The notes under the pieces were generated by a model. The model made no database searches, was not told the origin of the DNA, and was given only the letters and a program-made list of their open reading frames with translations. From NCBI RefSeq assembly GCF_001889265.1, contig NZ_CP018151.1, positions 620,001 through 684,000 on the forward strand: DNA of 64,000 bases, written 5' to 3'. The stretch is from Microbacterium sp. 1.5R (lineage in GTDB: Bacteria > Actinomycetota > Actinomycetes > Actinomycetales > Microbacteriaceae). The translations under genes were made by a program, and so were the position numbers. This document shows, piece by piece, positions 51,808-59,915 of this stretch; the stretch's first letter is position 1, and each line of letters begins with the position of its first letter.

Positions 51808-51813
51808 TAGGCT
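51808..51813 (+). promoter_or_regulatory. -10 element for tRNA-Arg
   Basis: TAGGCT lies 28 bases before the tRNA; TTCGCT (51784-51789) at 18-base spacing may be the -35. Confidence 0.45.
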
Positions 51814-51841
51814 GTTCTACGGCCCGCTGAGCGGTCCAGGA

Positions 51842-51914
51842 GCGCCCGTAGCTCAATGGATAGAGCATCTGACTACGGATCAGAAGGTTAGGGGTTCGAG
51901 TCCCTTCGGGCGCA
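51842..51914 (+). tRNA. tRNA-Arg (anticodon ACG)
   Basis: A 73-base cloverleaf with acceptor stem GCGCCCG/CGGGCGC, discriminator A, anticodon loop CTACGGA within stem TCTGA/TCAGA, and T-loop TTCGAGT. The anticodon ACG (inosine at the first position) reads CGU, CGC and CGA. CCA is not encoded. Confidence 0.97.
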
Positions 51915-51923
51915 CATCAGCTG

Positions 51924-51954
51924 AAACCCCCGTCGCGAAAGCGGCGGGGGTTTT
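51924..51954 (+). terminator. Terminator of tRNA-Arg
   Basis: AACCCCCGTCGC pairs with GCGGCGGGGGTT around a GAAA loop, followed by TTTT. Confidence 0.88.
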
Positions 51955-52012
51955 GCGTTGTCCGCGGGGTGTGCAAGCCTCCGGTGCAGGCTGTGAAGGA
52001 GAACTCGCCTAG

Positions 52013-52123
52013 CGAAGGATCGGTTGCGCGCTGTGGTCCTTCGATGCGCGAGATACCCTTCGCGACCGGCCGATCATCGACTGGCGCGACGAGTGGTCTC
52101 CCGACGAGTACGAGGACGCCTGA
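52013..52123 (+). other. Start-less open frame, possible gene remnant next to tRNA-Arg
   Basis: After a TAG at 52010-52012 the frame runs 36 codons to TGA without any start codon. It has coding-like GC-rich third positions and a protein-like end (IIDWRDEWSPDEYEDA). It could be the 3' remnant of a lost gene. It could also be chance. Confidence 0.25.
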
Positions 52124-52127
52124 GCGA

Positions 52128-53060
52128 TCAGTCGAGCAGGCTCGTGATGGCAGGGTCTCGGCGGGCGACCTCAGCGGCCGTGCCGACGATGACGTGACGC
52201 ATCGCGGCCACCGCCACGGCTGGCGTGACGTCCGCACGGTGGGCCAGGCTCACTGTGCGCCTCATCATCGGGTGCGAGATCCTGACCGACCGCAGCGCCG
52301 GCTGATCGAGCAGCACCATCGCCGGAACCACGGCCACGCCGACGCCTCGTTCGACGAAGCGGAGCAGCGCGTCCATCTCGGCGCCCTCGAGGACGAAGTT
52401 CGGGGTCAGCCCTGCCGAGCGGAAGGCCGCATCGGTCGTCGCCCGCAGCTCATAGGTCTCGTCGAGCGCGATCAGCGGAAGGGTGGCGAGGTGGTCGAGG
52501 CTCATCACCGTGGAGGTCGAGACGGGAGGCTCGGATGCGGCGGACACGACCACCAGCTCTTCGGTCAGCAGCGGCATGCGCGTCAGGCTGAAGCCCGACG
52601 GCGGCGGACCCTCCGACTCCGTGATGAGAGCGATGTCGACGGCACCCACGGCCAGCTGATCGACGAGCAGCCTCGACCCGCTCTCGGTGAGGTGCAGGTC
52701 GACGCCCGGGTGGGCGGCGTGGAAGGTGCTGATCGCCTCGGCGACGAGGCTGATGCAGAGGGTGGGCGGTGCGCCGAGTCGCACGCGGCCACGGCGGAGT
52801 CCGGCGAGTTCGGCCATCTCCTCGCGGATCGCGTCGGACTCGGCGAGCATGCGCTGAGCGCGGGGGAGCAGGGCCTCTCCGGCGGCGGTGAGTCCGATGT
52901 GCCCGCGCGCCCGGTGGAAGAGCTCGGCGCCGAGCTCGCGTTCGAGTGTGGAGATCTGTCGGCTCAGCGACGGCTGGGCGAGGTGCAGGTGCTCGGAGGC
53001 GCGGGTGAAATGGCCGAGGCGGGCGACCTCGACGAACCCGCGGAGCTGCTCGAGGTTCAT
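52128..53060 (-). CDS. LysR-family transcriptional regulator
   Basis: A 310-residue LTTR. The helix-turn-helix is at about 1-60 (MNLEQLRGFVEVARLGHFTRASEHLHLAQPSLSRQI), followed by a substrate-binding domain (LRRGRVRLGAPPTLCISL). The ATG at 53060 was chosen because TACACT on the minus strand lies 6 bases upstream, fitting a leaderless transcript. It is divergent from the flavoprotein gene with 71 bases between and is expected to control it. Confidence 0.88.
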   Translation of the reverse strand: MNLEQLRGFVEVARLGHFTRASEHLHLAQPSLSRQISTLERELGAELFHRARGHIGLTAAGEALLPRAQRMLAESDAIREEMAELAGLRRGRVRLGAPPTLCISLVAEAISTFHAAHPGVDLHLTESGSRLLVDQLAVGAVDIALITESEGPPPSGFSLTRMPLLTEELVVVSAASEPPVSTSTVMSLDHLATLPLIALDETYELRATTDAAFRSAGLTPNFVLEGAEMDALLRFVERGVGVAVVPAMVLLDQPALRSVRISHPMMRRTVSLAHRADVTPAVAVAAMRHVIVGTAAEVARRDPAITSLLD

Positions 53061-53069
53061 GTTTTCAGT

Positions 53070-53079
53070 GTATCGATAC
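53070..53079. promoter_or_regulatory. Palindrome in the LysR/flavoprotein intergenic region
   Basis: GTATCGATAC is a perfect 10-bp palindrome just upstream of the LysR start and about 40 bases from the flavoprotein -10. It is a plausible LysR-type site. Confidence 0.4.
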
Positions 53080-53094
53080 CAGTAGAACAATGCA

Positions 53095-53124
53095 TTGGAG
53101 TTATCGGCACGCCGTACTTAGCGT
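53095..53124 (+). promoter_or_regulatory. Leaderless-type promoter of the flavoprotein gene
   Basis: TTGGAG (53095-53100) and TAGCGT (53119-53124) are 18 bases apart; TAGCGT ends 7 bases before the ATG at 53132. Confidence 0.5.
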
Positions 53125-53131
53125 GGAAGGC

Positions 53132-54862
53132 ATGAGCACTCGCGAACGTCAGATCTCCACCACGGTCCTGGTCATCGGCACCGGCGGCTCCGGGCTGCGG
53201 GCGGCGATCGAGGTCGCCGAGCACGGCATCGACGTCCTCGCCGTCGGCAAGCGCCCGCGCCAGGACGCGCACACCTCTCTCGCCGCCGGCGGCATCAACG
53301 CCGCGCTGGGCACCATGGACGAGGCCGACAGCTGGCAACAGCACGCCGCCGACACGATCAAGGAGAGCTACCTGCTCGCCAACCCGCACACGGTCGAGAT
53401 CGTGACGCAGGGGGCCGAGCGCGGCATCCGGGATCTCGAGCGCTGGGGCATGGACTTCGCCCGCGAGGACGACGGCCGCATCTCGCAGCGGTTCTTCGGG
53501 GCGCACACCTTCCGTCGCACGGCCTTCGCCGGCGACTACACGGGTCTCGAGATCCAGCGAACCCTCGTCGCGAAGGCCGAACAGCTCGAGGTGCCGATCC
53601 TCGACCACGTCTACATCACGCGTCTGCTCGTGCGCGACAACGTCGTCTTCGGCGCCTACGGCTTCGACCAGTCGGATGGCACGCGCTACCTCATCCACGC
53701 GGATGCCGTGATCCTCGCCGCGGGCGGGCACAACCGCATCTGGCGCCGCACCTCGTCACGACGGGACGAGAACACCGGAGACTCGTTCCGGCTCGCGGTC
53801 GATGCGGGCGCCCGCCTGCGGGACCCGGAGCTCGTGCAGTTCCACCCGTCCGGGATCATCGAGCCCGAGAACGCCGCCGGGACCCTGATCTCGGAGGCGG
53901 CCCGCGGCGAGGGCGGGATCCTGCGCAACGCCCTCGGTGAGCGCTTCATGTCGAAGTACGATCCGGAGCGCATGGAACTCTCGACACGCGACCGTGTCGC
54001 GCTCGCCGCGTACACCGAGATCGCCGAAGGGCGGGGCACCGAGAACGGCGGCGTCTGGCTCGACGTCTCGCATCTGCCGCGCGAGACGATCATGACCCGT
54101 CTGCCCCGCGTCTACCAGACGATGATGGAGTTGCAGATGCTCGACATCACGACCGATCCGATCGAGATCGCGCCCACCGCGCACTACTCGATGGGTGGCG
54201 TGTGGGTGCGTCCCGACGACCACCAGACCGACGTCGACGGGCTCTACGCGATCGGCGAGGCATCGAGCGGCCTGCACGGAGCCAACCGCCTCGGCGGCAA
54301 TTCGCTCATCGAGCTGCTCGTCTACGGGCGCATCGTCGGGCAGGCGGCCATGGCGCATGCCGCGGGGCTCGACGCTCAGCGCCGCTCGGCGGACGCGATC
54401 GCCCAGGCCCGTTCCGAGATCGATGACCTTCTCACGGCCGACGGTCGCGAGAATGTTCGAGCCCTGCAGCGCGCGATCCGCAACACCATGACCCAGCACG
54501 CCGGTGTCGTGCGGTCGGAGGACGGACTCCGTGCCGGCCTCGCCGAACTCGACATGATCGAGGGGCGGATGGAGGACATCGGCATCCACCCGGACATCGC
54601 CGGATTCCAGGATCTCGCGCATGCCTTCGACCTCAAGGCATCGGCGCTCGCCGCGCGAGCCACTCTCGAGGCGGCGCTGGAGCGTCGGGAGACGCGCGGA
54701 TGTCACAACCGCAGCGACTACCCCGACACCGACCCGACGCTGCAGGTCAACCTCGTCTGGTCGCCGACCGGCGGAGTCACGCGCGAGTCGATCCCGGAGA
54801 TCCCCGCCGAGATCGCCGAGCTCATGCGCGAGGTCGACACCGAGGGCAAGCTCGTCGAATAG
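53132..54862 (+). CDS. FAD-dependent oxidoreductase of the succinate dehydrogenase/fumarate reductase/L-aspartate oxidase family
   Basis: A 576-residue flavoprotein. The FAD motif GTGGSGLRAA is at about 16-25. HTSLAAGGIN near residue 46 is at the position used for FAD attachment in SdhA-like enzymes. HPSGIIEPENAAG, the active-site TAHYSMGGV near 350 and GGNSLIELLVYG near 388 are present. The C-terminal helical domain has the family RETRG motif. No Fe-S or membrane-anchor subunit gene is adjacent, so it works alone or with partners elsewhere. L-aspartate oxidase is an alternative, but nadA and nadC are absent. It is divergent from a LysR gene. Confidence 0.82.
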   Translation: MSTRERQISTTVLVIGTGGSGLRAAIEVAEHGIDVLAVGKRPRQDAHTSLAAGGINAALGTMDEADSWQQHAADTIKESYLLANPHTVEIVTQGAERGIRDLERWGMDFAREDDGRISQRFFGAHTFRRTAFAGDYTGLEIQRTLVAKAEQLEVPILDHVYITRLLVRDNVVFGAYGFDQSDGTRYLIHADAVILAAGGHNRIWRRTSSRRDENTGDSFRLAVDAGARLRDPELVQFHPSGIIEPENAAGTLISEAARGEGGILRNALGERFMSKYDPERMELSTRDRVALAAYTEIAEGRGTENGGVWLDVSHLPRETIMTRLPRVYQTMMELQMLDITTDPIEIAPTAHYSMGGVWVRPDDHQTDVDGLYAIGEASSGLHGANRLGGNSLIELLVYGRIVGQAAMAHAAGLDAQRRSADAIAQARSEIDDLLTADGRENVRALQRAIRNTMTQHAGVVRSEDGLRAGLAELDMIEGRMEDIGIHPDIAGFQDLAHAFDLKASALAARATLEAALERRETRGCHNRSDYPDTDPTLQVNLVWSPTGGVTRESIPEIPAEIAELMREVDTEGKLVE

Positions 54863-54875
54863 CCGCATCCGAACT

Positions 54876-54909
54876 CGCTCCCGTCGCAGGGTGCATCGCG
54901 ACGGGAGCG
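54876..54909. terminator. 12-bp hairpin between convergent flavoprotein and acidic-protein genes
   Basis: Perfect arms 54876-54887 and 54898-54909 with a 10-base loop, 13 bases after the flavoprotein stop. No U-run. Confidence 0.65.
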
Positions 54910-54938
54910 GTGGGGTGGTCGAGCGAGGTAGGAGTCGC

Positions 54939-55256
54939 TCAGTCGCCCTCGTCGGTCTCCGGACCGTCGATGACCCCGATCCCGACCGCCTCATGGTCGG
55001 GCTCGGGGTCGTTTCGCGACGGAGCCTTGGGCTCTTCCGAGGGCTCCTTCTCGGTGCTCGGCTCTTCGAGTTCGTCGTTGCTCGGAACCTCCGACGGATC
55101 CGCGTCTTCGGGGGACTCCGCCTCCGCCGGCTTCTCGGCGGTGTTCGCCGGATCCTTGAACTCGCCGGCATCGCCGGACGAGGGCGTCGGAGTGGGAGTC
55201 TGGGCCTCGGGGTCGAGGCCGGAGGTCGGGTCCTGCTCGGGCGTGCTGTTCGTCAT
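54939..55256 (-). CDS. Small acidic, disordered hypothetical protein
   Basis: A 105-residue protein composed almost wholly of Pro, Glu, Asp, Ser and Thr, with no hydrophobic core and no membrane segment; probably intrinsically disordered. The ATG at 55256 has AAAGGGA upstream. Longer frames would run into the divergent serine dehydratase promoter. Function unknown. Confidence 0.6.
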   Translation of the reverse strand: MTNSTPEQDPTSGLDPEAQTPTPTPSSGDAGEFKDPANTAEKPAEAESPEDADPSEVPSNDELEEPSTEKEPSEEPKAPSRNDPEPDHEAVGIGVIDGPETDEGD

Positions 55257-55362
55257 GATCGTCCCTTTCGCATCGAGTGCACCCCCAGCATCCGTCAGCG
55301 GCTGCGAGGCGAGAAGGGCCTTGACGACAGCCTCCGGAGCGTCCGTCTCCCCGCCCACGACG

Positions 55363-55368
55363 TAGGCT
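55363..55368 (+). promoter_or_regulatory. -10 element of a leaderless sdaA transcript
   Basis: TAGGCT ends 6 bases before the GTG at 55375. The intervening GAGGAG is too close to the start codon to be an ordinary ribosome site. Confidence 0.45.
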
Positions 55369-55374
55369 GAGGAG

Positions 55375-56868
55375 GTGACAGCGTACGTCTCGGCCTTCGA
55401 TCTCTTCTCCATCGGAGTGGGCCCCTCGAGCTCCCACACGGTCGGGCCGATGCGGGCGGCCCTCGCGTTCGCTCAGCGCCTGCGCTCCTCCGGAGCTCTC
55501 GATCGCGTCGCCCGCATCGGATGCACGCTGTACGGCTCTCTCGGCGCCACCGGAATCGGTCACGGCACGCCGGATGCGGTCGTCGCGGGTCTTCGCGGGC
55601 TGTCGCCGGAGAGCTGCGACCCGGCCGACGTGCGCGCAGCCTGGACCGACCTTCGCGACGGCGCCACGGTGCGCGTCGACGGGGTCCATGAGATCCCGTT
55701 CTCGAAGGCCGACATCGTCTTCGAGCCGCGGACCCGGCTGCCCGGTCATCCGAACGCGATGACCATCACCGCCCGGGACGATGCCGGCGGTGTCGTCGCC
55801 GAAGAGACCTATTACTCCGTCGGCGGCGGGTTCATCCGCCGGGACGGCGAGGAGGCGAAGCTCGCCTCGGCCCCACTGCCCTACTCGTATGCCGACGCCG
55901 CGTCGCTGCTCGCACTGTGCGACGAGCACGGACTGTCGATCGCCGAGATCGCGCGACTCAACGAGACCGCTGAGCGCTCGGAAGAAGAGGTCGCCGCCGG
56001 ACTCGATGCGATCTGGGACGCCATGGCTGCGTGCGTCGAGAACGGACTGCACTCGGACGGCGTCCTGCCGGGGATGCTCAAGGTCAAGAGGCGGGCGAGC
56101 ATGATCCGCGCGCAGCTCGAGGAGGCGGAGGCCGACGGTCATCGCGAGCTGCCGGGAGAGTGGCTCGGTGCCTTCGCGCTCGCGGTCAACGAAGAGAACG
56201 CGGCGGGCGGTCGCGTCGTCACGGCGCCGACCAACGGCGCGGCCGGCATCCTCCCCGCCGTCGCGATGTACTGGTGGCGGTTCCTGGCGGATTCGGGCCT
56301 CGGTGCGGGCAATGCCGTGACGCCGTACGGAGAACTCGTCGGCAGTGCGCTGCTCGGCTTCGACGGCACGCGGGCGATCGAGGCGGCGCAGGCCGAGGAC
56401 GACGACGCCGTCGCCGACGCGAACCGCCGCCGTGGCATCCGTCGGTTCCTCCTCACGGCCACGGCGCTGGGCTCGCTGTTCAAGGCCAACGCCTCGATCT
56501 CGGGGGCCGAGGGCGGCTGCCAGGCCGAGGTCGGCTCGGCCTGCGCGATGGCTGCCGGAGGGCTCACCGCCGTGATGGGCGGCACCAACCGGCAGATCGA
56601 GAACGCCGCCGAGATCGCGATGGAGCACCACCTCGGGCTCACCTGCGACCCGATCGGCGGCCTCGTGCAGATTCCGTGCATCGAGCGCAATGCGATCGCC
56701 GCGTCGACGGCGGTGACGGCCGCCCGTCTGGCGCTGCGCGGCGACGGCAGCCACTATGTCTCCCTCGACGCGGTGGTCGAGACGATGCGCCAGACCGGAA
56801 TCGACATGTCGACCAAGTACAAGGAGACCAGCGAGGGTGGTCTCGCGGTCAACGTCATCGAGTGCTGA
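55375..56868 (+). CDS. sdaA: L-serine ammonia-lyase (iron-sulfur L-serine dehydratase)
   Basis: A 497-residue single-chain enzyme that deaminates L-serine to pyruvate. The beta domain starts with [21 protein letters not shown]. The alpha domain carries [16 protein letters not shown] and [18 protein letters not shown]. Cys382, Cys424 and Cys435 are the likely [4Fe-4S] ligands, and Cys390 is also conserved. The start is GTG after a TAGGCT hexamer, so it is probably leaderless. It stands divergent from a small acidic-protein gene. Confidence 0.94.
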   Translation: MTAYVSAFDLFSIGVGPSSSHTVGPMRAALAFAQRLRSSGALDRVARIGCTLYGSLGATGIGHGTPDAVVAGLRGLSPESCDPADVRAAWTDLRDGATVRVDGVHEIPFSKADIVFEPRTRLPGHPNAMTITARDDAGGVVAEETYYSVGGGFIRRDGEEAKLASAPLPYSYADAASLLALCDEHGLSIAEIARLNETAERSEEEVAAGLDAIWDAMAACVENGLHSDGVLPGMLKVKRRASMIRAQLEEAEADGHRELPGEWLGAFALAVNEENAAGGRVVTAPTNGAAGILPAVAMYWWRFLADSGLGAGNAVTPYGELVGSALLGFDGTRAIEAAQAEDDDAVADANRRRGIRRFLLTATALGSLFKANASISGAEGGCQAEVGSACAMAAGGLTAVMGGTNRQIENAAEIAMEHHLGLTCDPIGGLVQIPCIERNAIAASTAVTAARLALRGDGSHYVSLDAVVETMRQTGIDMSTKYKETSEGGLAVNVIEC

Positions 56869-56900
56869 GTCACTCCGAGCGCGTCGGCGGCTGCGGATAA

Positions 56901-56915
56901 CCTCCTCTGAGGAGG
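56901..56915 (+). promoter_or_regulatory. Hairpin that can hide the ribosome site of the AAA ATPase gene
   Basis: CCTCCTC, T, GAGGAGG: the GGAGG used as ribosome site (56911-56915, 5 bases before the ATG) can pair with a perfect anti-Shine-Dalgarno CCTCC at 56901-56905 across a 5-base loop. The stem is short but fully GC-rich. Confidence 0.35.
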
Positions 56916-56920
56916 CGCGC

Positions 56921-57673
56921 ATGGAATCGATCTGGACCCCGGGCAGTCGCAGGCGGCGGGAGCAGCCCATCGTCGCCGTGCGCGCGAATGGTGACGCGCC
57001 GGATTCCGGCCGCATGTGGCCGACCACCATTCCCGCCGTCGCCCAGGTGCTCGAGGAAGGCATCGATCTCGCTCCCGGGGTGACCTTCCTCGTCGGCGAG
57101 AACGGCAGCGGCAAGTCGACGATCGTCGAGGGCATCGCCGTCGCCTACGGACTCTCGCCCGAGGGAGGGTCCCGCCAGGCGATGCACAGCACGCGCCCCA
57201 GCGAGTCGCCGCTGTCGGAGTGGCTGCAGCTGCAGCGCGGAGTCGGAGCCAACCGCTGGGGATTCTTCCTGCGAGCCGAGACGATGCACTCGTTCTACAC
57301 CTACCTCGAAGAGAATCCCTCCGCGAGGGGCGACGTGGCGTTCCACGAGATGAGCCACGGCGAGTCCTTCCTCGCTCTGCTCGACAGCCGATTCGATGAA
57401 CCCGGCTTCTACTGTCTCGACGAGCCAGAGGCAGCGCTCTCGTTCCAGTCCACCCTCGCCCTCATCGCGGTGCTGCAGCGCATCGTCGACGACGGGGGTC
57501 AGGTGCTGTGCGCGACGCACTCGCCGGTGCTCGCCGCGCTGCCGGGAGCTCGCATCCTCGAAGTGGGGGAGTGGGGCATCCGTCCCGCCGAGTGGAACGA
57601 CCTCGAGCTGGTGAACCACTGGCGGTCGTTCCTGCAGGACCCGCCGCGGTACCTGCGGCATCTGCTCGACTGA
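56921..57673 (+). CDS. Small AAA ATPase (ABC/SMC-like, single domain)
   Basis: A 250-residue ATPase with Walker A GENGSGKST near residue 60, a signature-like HEMSHGESFLALL near 145, Walker B FYCLDEPEAALS near 165 and a switch His in CATHSPVLAALPGA near 195. This is the compact AAA_21 type found in predicted ATP-binding proteins without a transporter partner. It follows sdaA by 52 bases. Function unknown. Confidence 0.8.
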   Translation: MESIWTPGSRRRREQPIVAVRANGDAPDSGRMWPTTIPAVAQVLEEGIDLAPGVTFLVGENGSGKSTIVEGIAVAYGLSPEGGSRQAMHSTRPSESPLSEWLQLQRGVGANRWGFFLRAETMHSFYTYLEENPSARGDVAFHEMSHGESFLALLDSRFDEPGFYCLDEPEAALSFQSTLALIAVLQRIVDDGGQVLCATHSPVLAALPGARILEVGEWGIRPAEWNDLELVNHWRSFLQDPPRYLRHLLD

Positions 57674-57695
57674 GGGGAGCGCGCAGATCTGGTCG

Positions 57696-57701
57696 TAGGC
57701 T
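57696..57701 (+). promoter_or_regulatory. -10 element of a leaderless tetR transcript
   Basis: TAGGCT ends 6 bases before the ATG at 57708; no ribosome site is visible. Confidence 0.45.
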
Positions 57702-57707
57702 GGCGCC

Positions 57708-58304
57708 ATGACCGAGCAGCGTGCGCCCAAGAAGCGCGGGCGTCCGCGTGGCGTGTCCGATGCGCGCGAACGCATCATCGCCGCCGCAGTCGACGAGTTC
57801 GGCGAGCACGGATACGACGGCACGACGGTGCGCTCGATCGCGGCTCGTGCCGACGTCGACTCGGCGCTCGTGCACCACTACTTCGGCACGAAGGCAGACC
57901 TCTTCGCTGAGGCGGTCGGCATTCCGCTGCGCCCCGACATCGACGTGCCGGCCATCGTCGCGGGTCCGCGTGACGCCGTCGGCGAGCGTCTCGTGCGGTA
58001 CGTGCTCGAGGCCTTCGAGCAGCCCGACATCCGTCGCCGCGGGGTCATGCTCATTCGGACGGCGATCGGCAGCCGGCTCACCACGCCCCTTCTCGCGGGG
58101 TTCCTCTCTCGCGAACTCATCGGCCGGATCGCGAAGACGCTCGGCGTCGCGGATGCCGAGCTGCGCGCCACACTCGTCGCCTCGCAGATCGCCGGCCTGC
58201 TGCTCACGCGCTACGTGCTGCGGCTCGCGCCGATCGCCGCGGCATCCGTCGATGACATCGTCTTGCGGGTCGGACCGACCGTGCAGCGCTACCTCTTCGA
58301 ATAG
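57708..58304 (+). CDS. TetR-family repressor of the adjacent ABC exporter
   Basis: A 198-residue TetR regulator. The helix-turn-helix is about residues 20-65 (IIAAAVDEFGEHGYDGTTVRSIAARADVDSALVHHYFGTK). The C-terminal helical domain resembles TetR_C_17-type repressors. Ninety-six bases downstream, an 18-bp palindrome covers the -10 and start of the ABC exporter gene, which makes this protein its likely repressor. The inducer is probably an exported compound; identity unknown. Confidence 0.88.
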   Translation: MTEQRAPKKRGRPRGVSDARERIIAAAVDEFGEHGYDGTTVRSIAARADVDSALVHHYFGTKADLFAEAVGIPLRPDIDVPAIVAGPRDAVGERLVRYVLEAFEQPDIRRRGVMLIRTAIGSRLTTPLLAGFLSRELIGRIAKTLGVADAELRATLVASQIAGLLLTRYVLRLAPIAAASVDDIVLRVGPTVQRYLFE

Positions 58305-58364
58305 CGCGGGCCACGCGCCGCACTGCCGCCTGCATCCCGCCTCGGCTTCGGGCACGAGTACCCG

Positions 58365-58393
58365 TTGACCCCGCGACTCGCGCGGCGCATAAT
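58365..58393 (+). promoter_or_regulatory. Promoter of the TetR-controlled ABC exporter operon
   Basis: TTGACC (58365-58370) and CATAAT (58388-58393) are 17 bases apart; transcription should begin at about the ATG at 58401, giving a leaderless message. Confidence 0.65.
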
Positions 58394-58409
58394 TCATCAC
58401 ATGATGAAT
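58392..58409. promoter_or_regulatory. TetR operator overlapping the -10 and start codon of the ABC exporter gene
   Basis: ATTCATCA and TGATGAAT form a perfect 8-bp inverted repeat around CA. The site covers the last bases of the -10, the transcription start and the first three codons, so binding would block transcription completely. Confidence 0.7.
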
Positions 58410-59177
58410 AACGCGGCGGTCGAGATCTCGGGGCTGCGAGTGCGACGGGGAAGGACGCAGGTCTTCGACGGTGTCGACCTGGTGATCCCCCGTGGCGAGA
58501 TCACCGGCTTGCTGGGTCCCTCGGGATGCGGCAAGACCACGCTGATGCGCTCGATGGTGGGTGTGCAGCGGATCACCGCCGGCACGGTGACGGTGCTGGG
58601 AGAATCGGGCGGATCGCCGCGGCTGCGGCATCGGGTGGCGTACGGGACACAGGGTGCCGCCGTATACGGCGATCTCACCGTCCGGCAGAACCTCTCGTAC
58701 TTGGCGGCGGTGCTGAAAGCACCGAAGGGCGACGTCGACCGGGTGCTCGACGAGGTCGGGCTTCGGGCGCAGGCCGCCCAGCTCGTCGACTCCCTCAGCG
58801 GTGGCCAGGCGACGCGCATCTCGCTGGGGATGGCACTGATCGGATCCCCCGAGCTCATCGTCCTCGACGAACCCACGGTCGGCCTCGACCCCGTGCTGCG
58901 CGCCGAACTGTGGGGCCTGTTCCGCGGCCTCGCCGCGCGCGGCGTCACCATGATCGTCTCGAGTCACGTGATGGACGAGGCGCTGCGATGCGATCGGCTC
59001 GTGCTGATGCGGAGCGGGCGGATCATCGCCGACACGGACCCAGCCGGACTCCTCGCCGACACGGGCACGACGGAGCCCGAGGCGGCGTTCCTCGCCCTGA
59101 TCGAGCGGGACAGCAGAGCGACCGGGGGTCCAGCGGCGGGCAGCACCCGGCGCGCACGGCGGGAGGCCTCGGAATGA
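58401..59177 (+). CDS. ABC exporter ATP-binding protein
   Basis: A 258-residue ATPase of the ABC-2 type exporter group (DrrA/YhhG-like). Walker A is GPSGCGKTT near residue 40, signature LSGGQATRISL near 133, Walker B LIVLDEPTVGLD near 153, and the switch His in SSHVMDEA near 188. The first ATG (58401) or the next one (58404) serves as a leaderless start. The stop overlaps the permease start by 4 bases. Probably drug or lipid export. Confidence 0.92.
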   Translation: MMNNAAVEISGLRVRRGRTQVFDGVDLVIPRGEITGLLGPSGCGKTTLMRSMVGVQRITAGTVTVLGESGGSPRLRHRVAYGTQGAAVYGDLTVRQNLSYLAAVLKAPKGDVDRVLDEVGLRAQAAQLVDSLSGGQATRISLGMALIGSPELIVLDEPTVGLDPVLRAELWGLFRGLAARGVTMIVSSHVMDEALRCDRLVLMRSGRIIADTDPAGLLADTGTTEPEAAFLALIERDSRATGGPAAGSTRRARREASE

Positions 59178-59908
59178 ACGGCGGTCGGATGCTCGCCACC
59201 GCCGCCCGGGTGCTCGGACAGCTGCGGCACGATCCTCGGTCGATCGCGCTGATGCTGATCGCGCCGAGCCTGCTGGTCGGACTCTTCGCGTGGCTCTTCA
59301 GCGATCAGGACGGCGTGTTCGATCAGTTCGGGGGAGCGATCCTCGCGCTGTTCCCGTTCATTGTGATGTTCCTGATCACCTCGATCACCACTCTGCGGGA
59401 GCGACGCTCCGGCACGCTCGAACGTCTGATGACCACTCCGCTCGGCAAGGCCGACTTCATTCTCGGCTATGCCCTGGCGTTCGGGCTGATGGCGCTGCTG
59501 CAGGCGATCATCACCGTGTCGTTCGCGGTCGGCGTCTGCGGGCTCGACGTCGAGGGTGAGCTCTGGCAGCTCGGACTCGTCGCCGTCGTCGACGCTCTCC
59601 TGGGCACCGCCCTTGGGCTCCTCGCGAGCGCCTTCGCGCAGACCGAGTTCCAGGCGGTGCAGTTCATGCCGCTGCTCGTCTTCCCGCAGATCATCCTCGG
59701 CGGGCTCTTCATGCCGCGCGATCAGATGCCCGACGTGCTGTACGCCATCTCGGGCTGGCTGCCCCTGAGCTATGCGATCGACACGATCAACGCCGTCACG
59801 GCCGGCGACGAGGGGTGGGACGTGTACGGACCCCTGCTGGTCGTCGTCGCCTTCGGAGTCGGGGCGCTCGTCCTCGCATCGCTGACCCTGCGGCGTCGCA
59901 CCGCGTGA
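59174..59908 (+). CDS. ABC-2 type exporter permease
   Basis: A 244-residue permease with six membrane helices and the ABC-2 signature region (ERRSGTLERLMTTPLGKADFILGYA, then FPQIILGGLFMPRDQMPDVLYAISGWLPLSYAIDTI). It pairs with the ATPase that it overlaps. It is convergent with hrpB, with 7 bases between the stops. Confidence 0.92.
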   Translation: MNGGRMLATAARVLGQLRHDPRSIALMLIAPSLLVGLFAWLFSDQDGVFDQFGGAILALFPFIVMFLITSITTLRERRSGTLERLMTTPLGKADFILGYALAFGLMALLQAIITVSFAVGVCGLDVEGELWQLGLVAVVDALLGTALGLLASAFAQTEFQAVQFMPLLVFPQIILGGLFMPRDQMPDVLYAISGWLPLSYAIDTINAVTAGDEGWDVYGPLLVVVAFGVGALVLASLTLRRRTA

Positions 59909-59915
59909 GGCAGGG

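Noticed and set aside
51842..52127. Genomic island inserted at tRNA-Arg
   Set aside because: No repeated tRNA 3' end, no integrase, and neighbouring genes have the same composition as the rest of the window.
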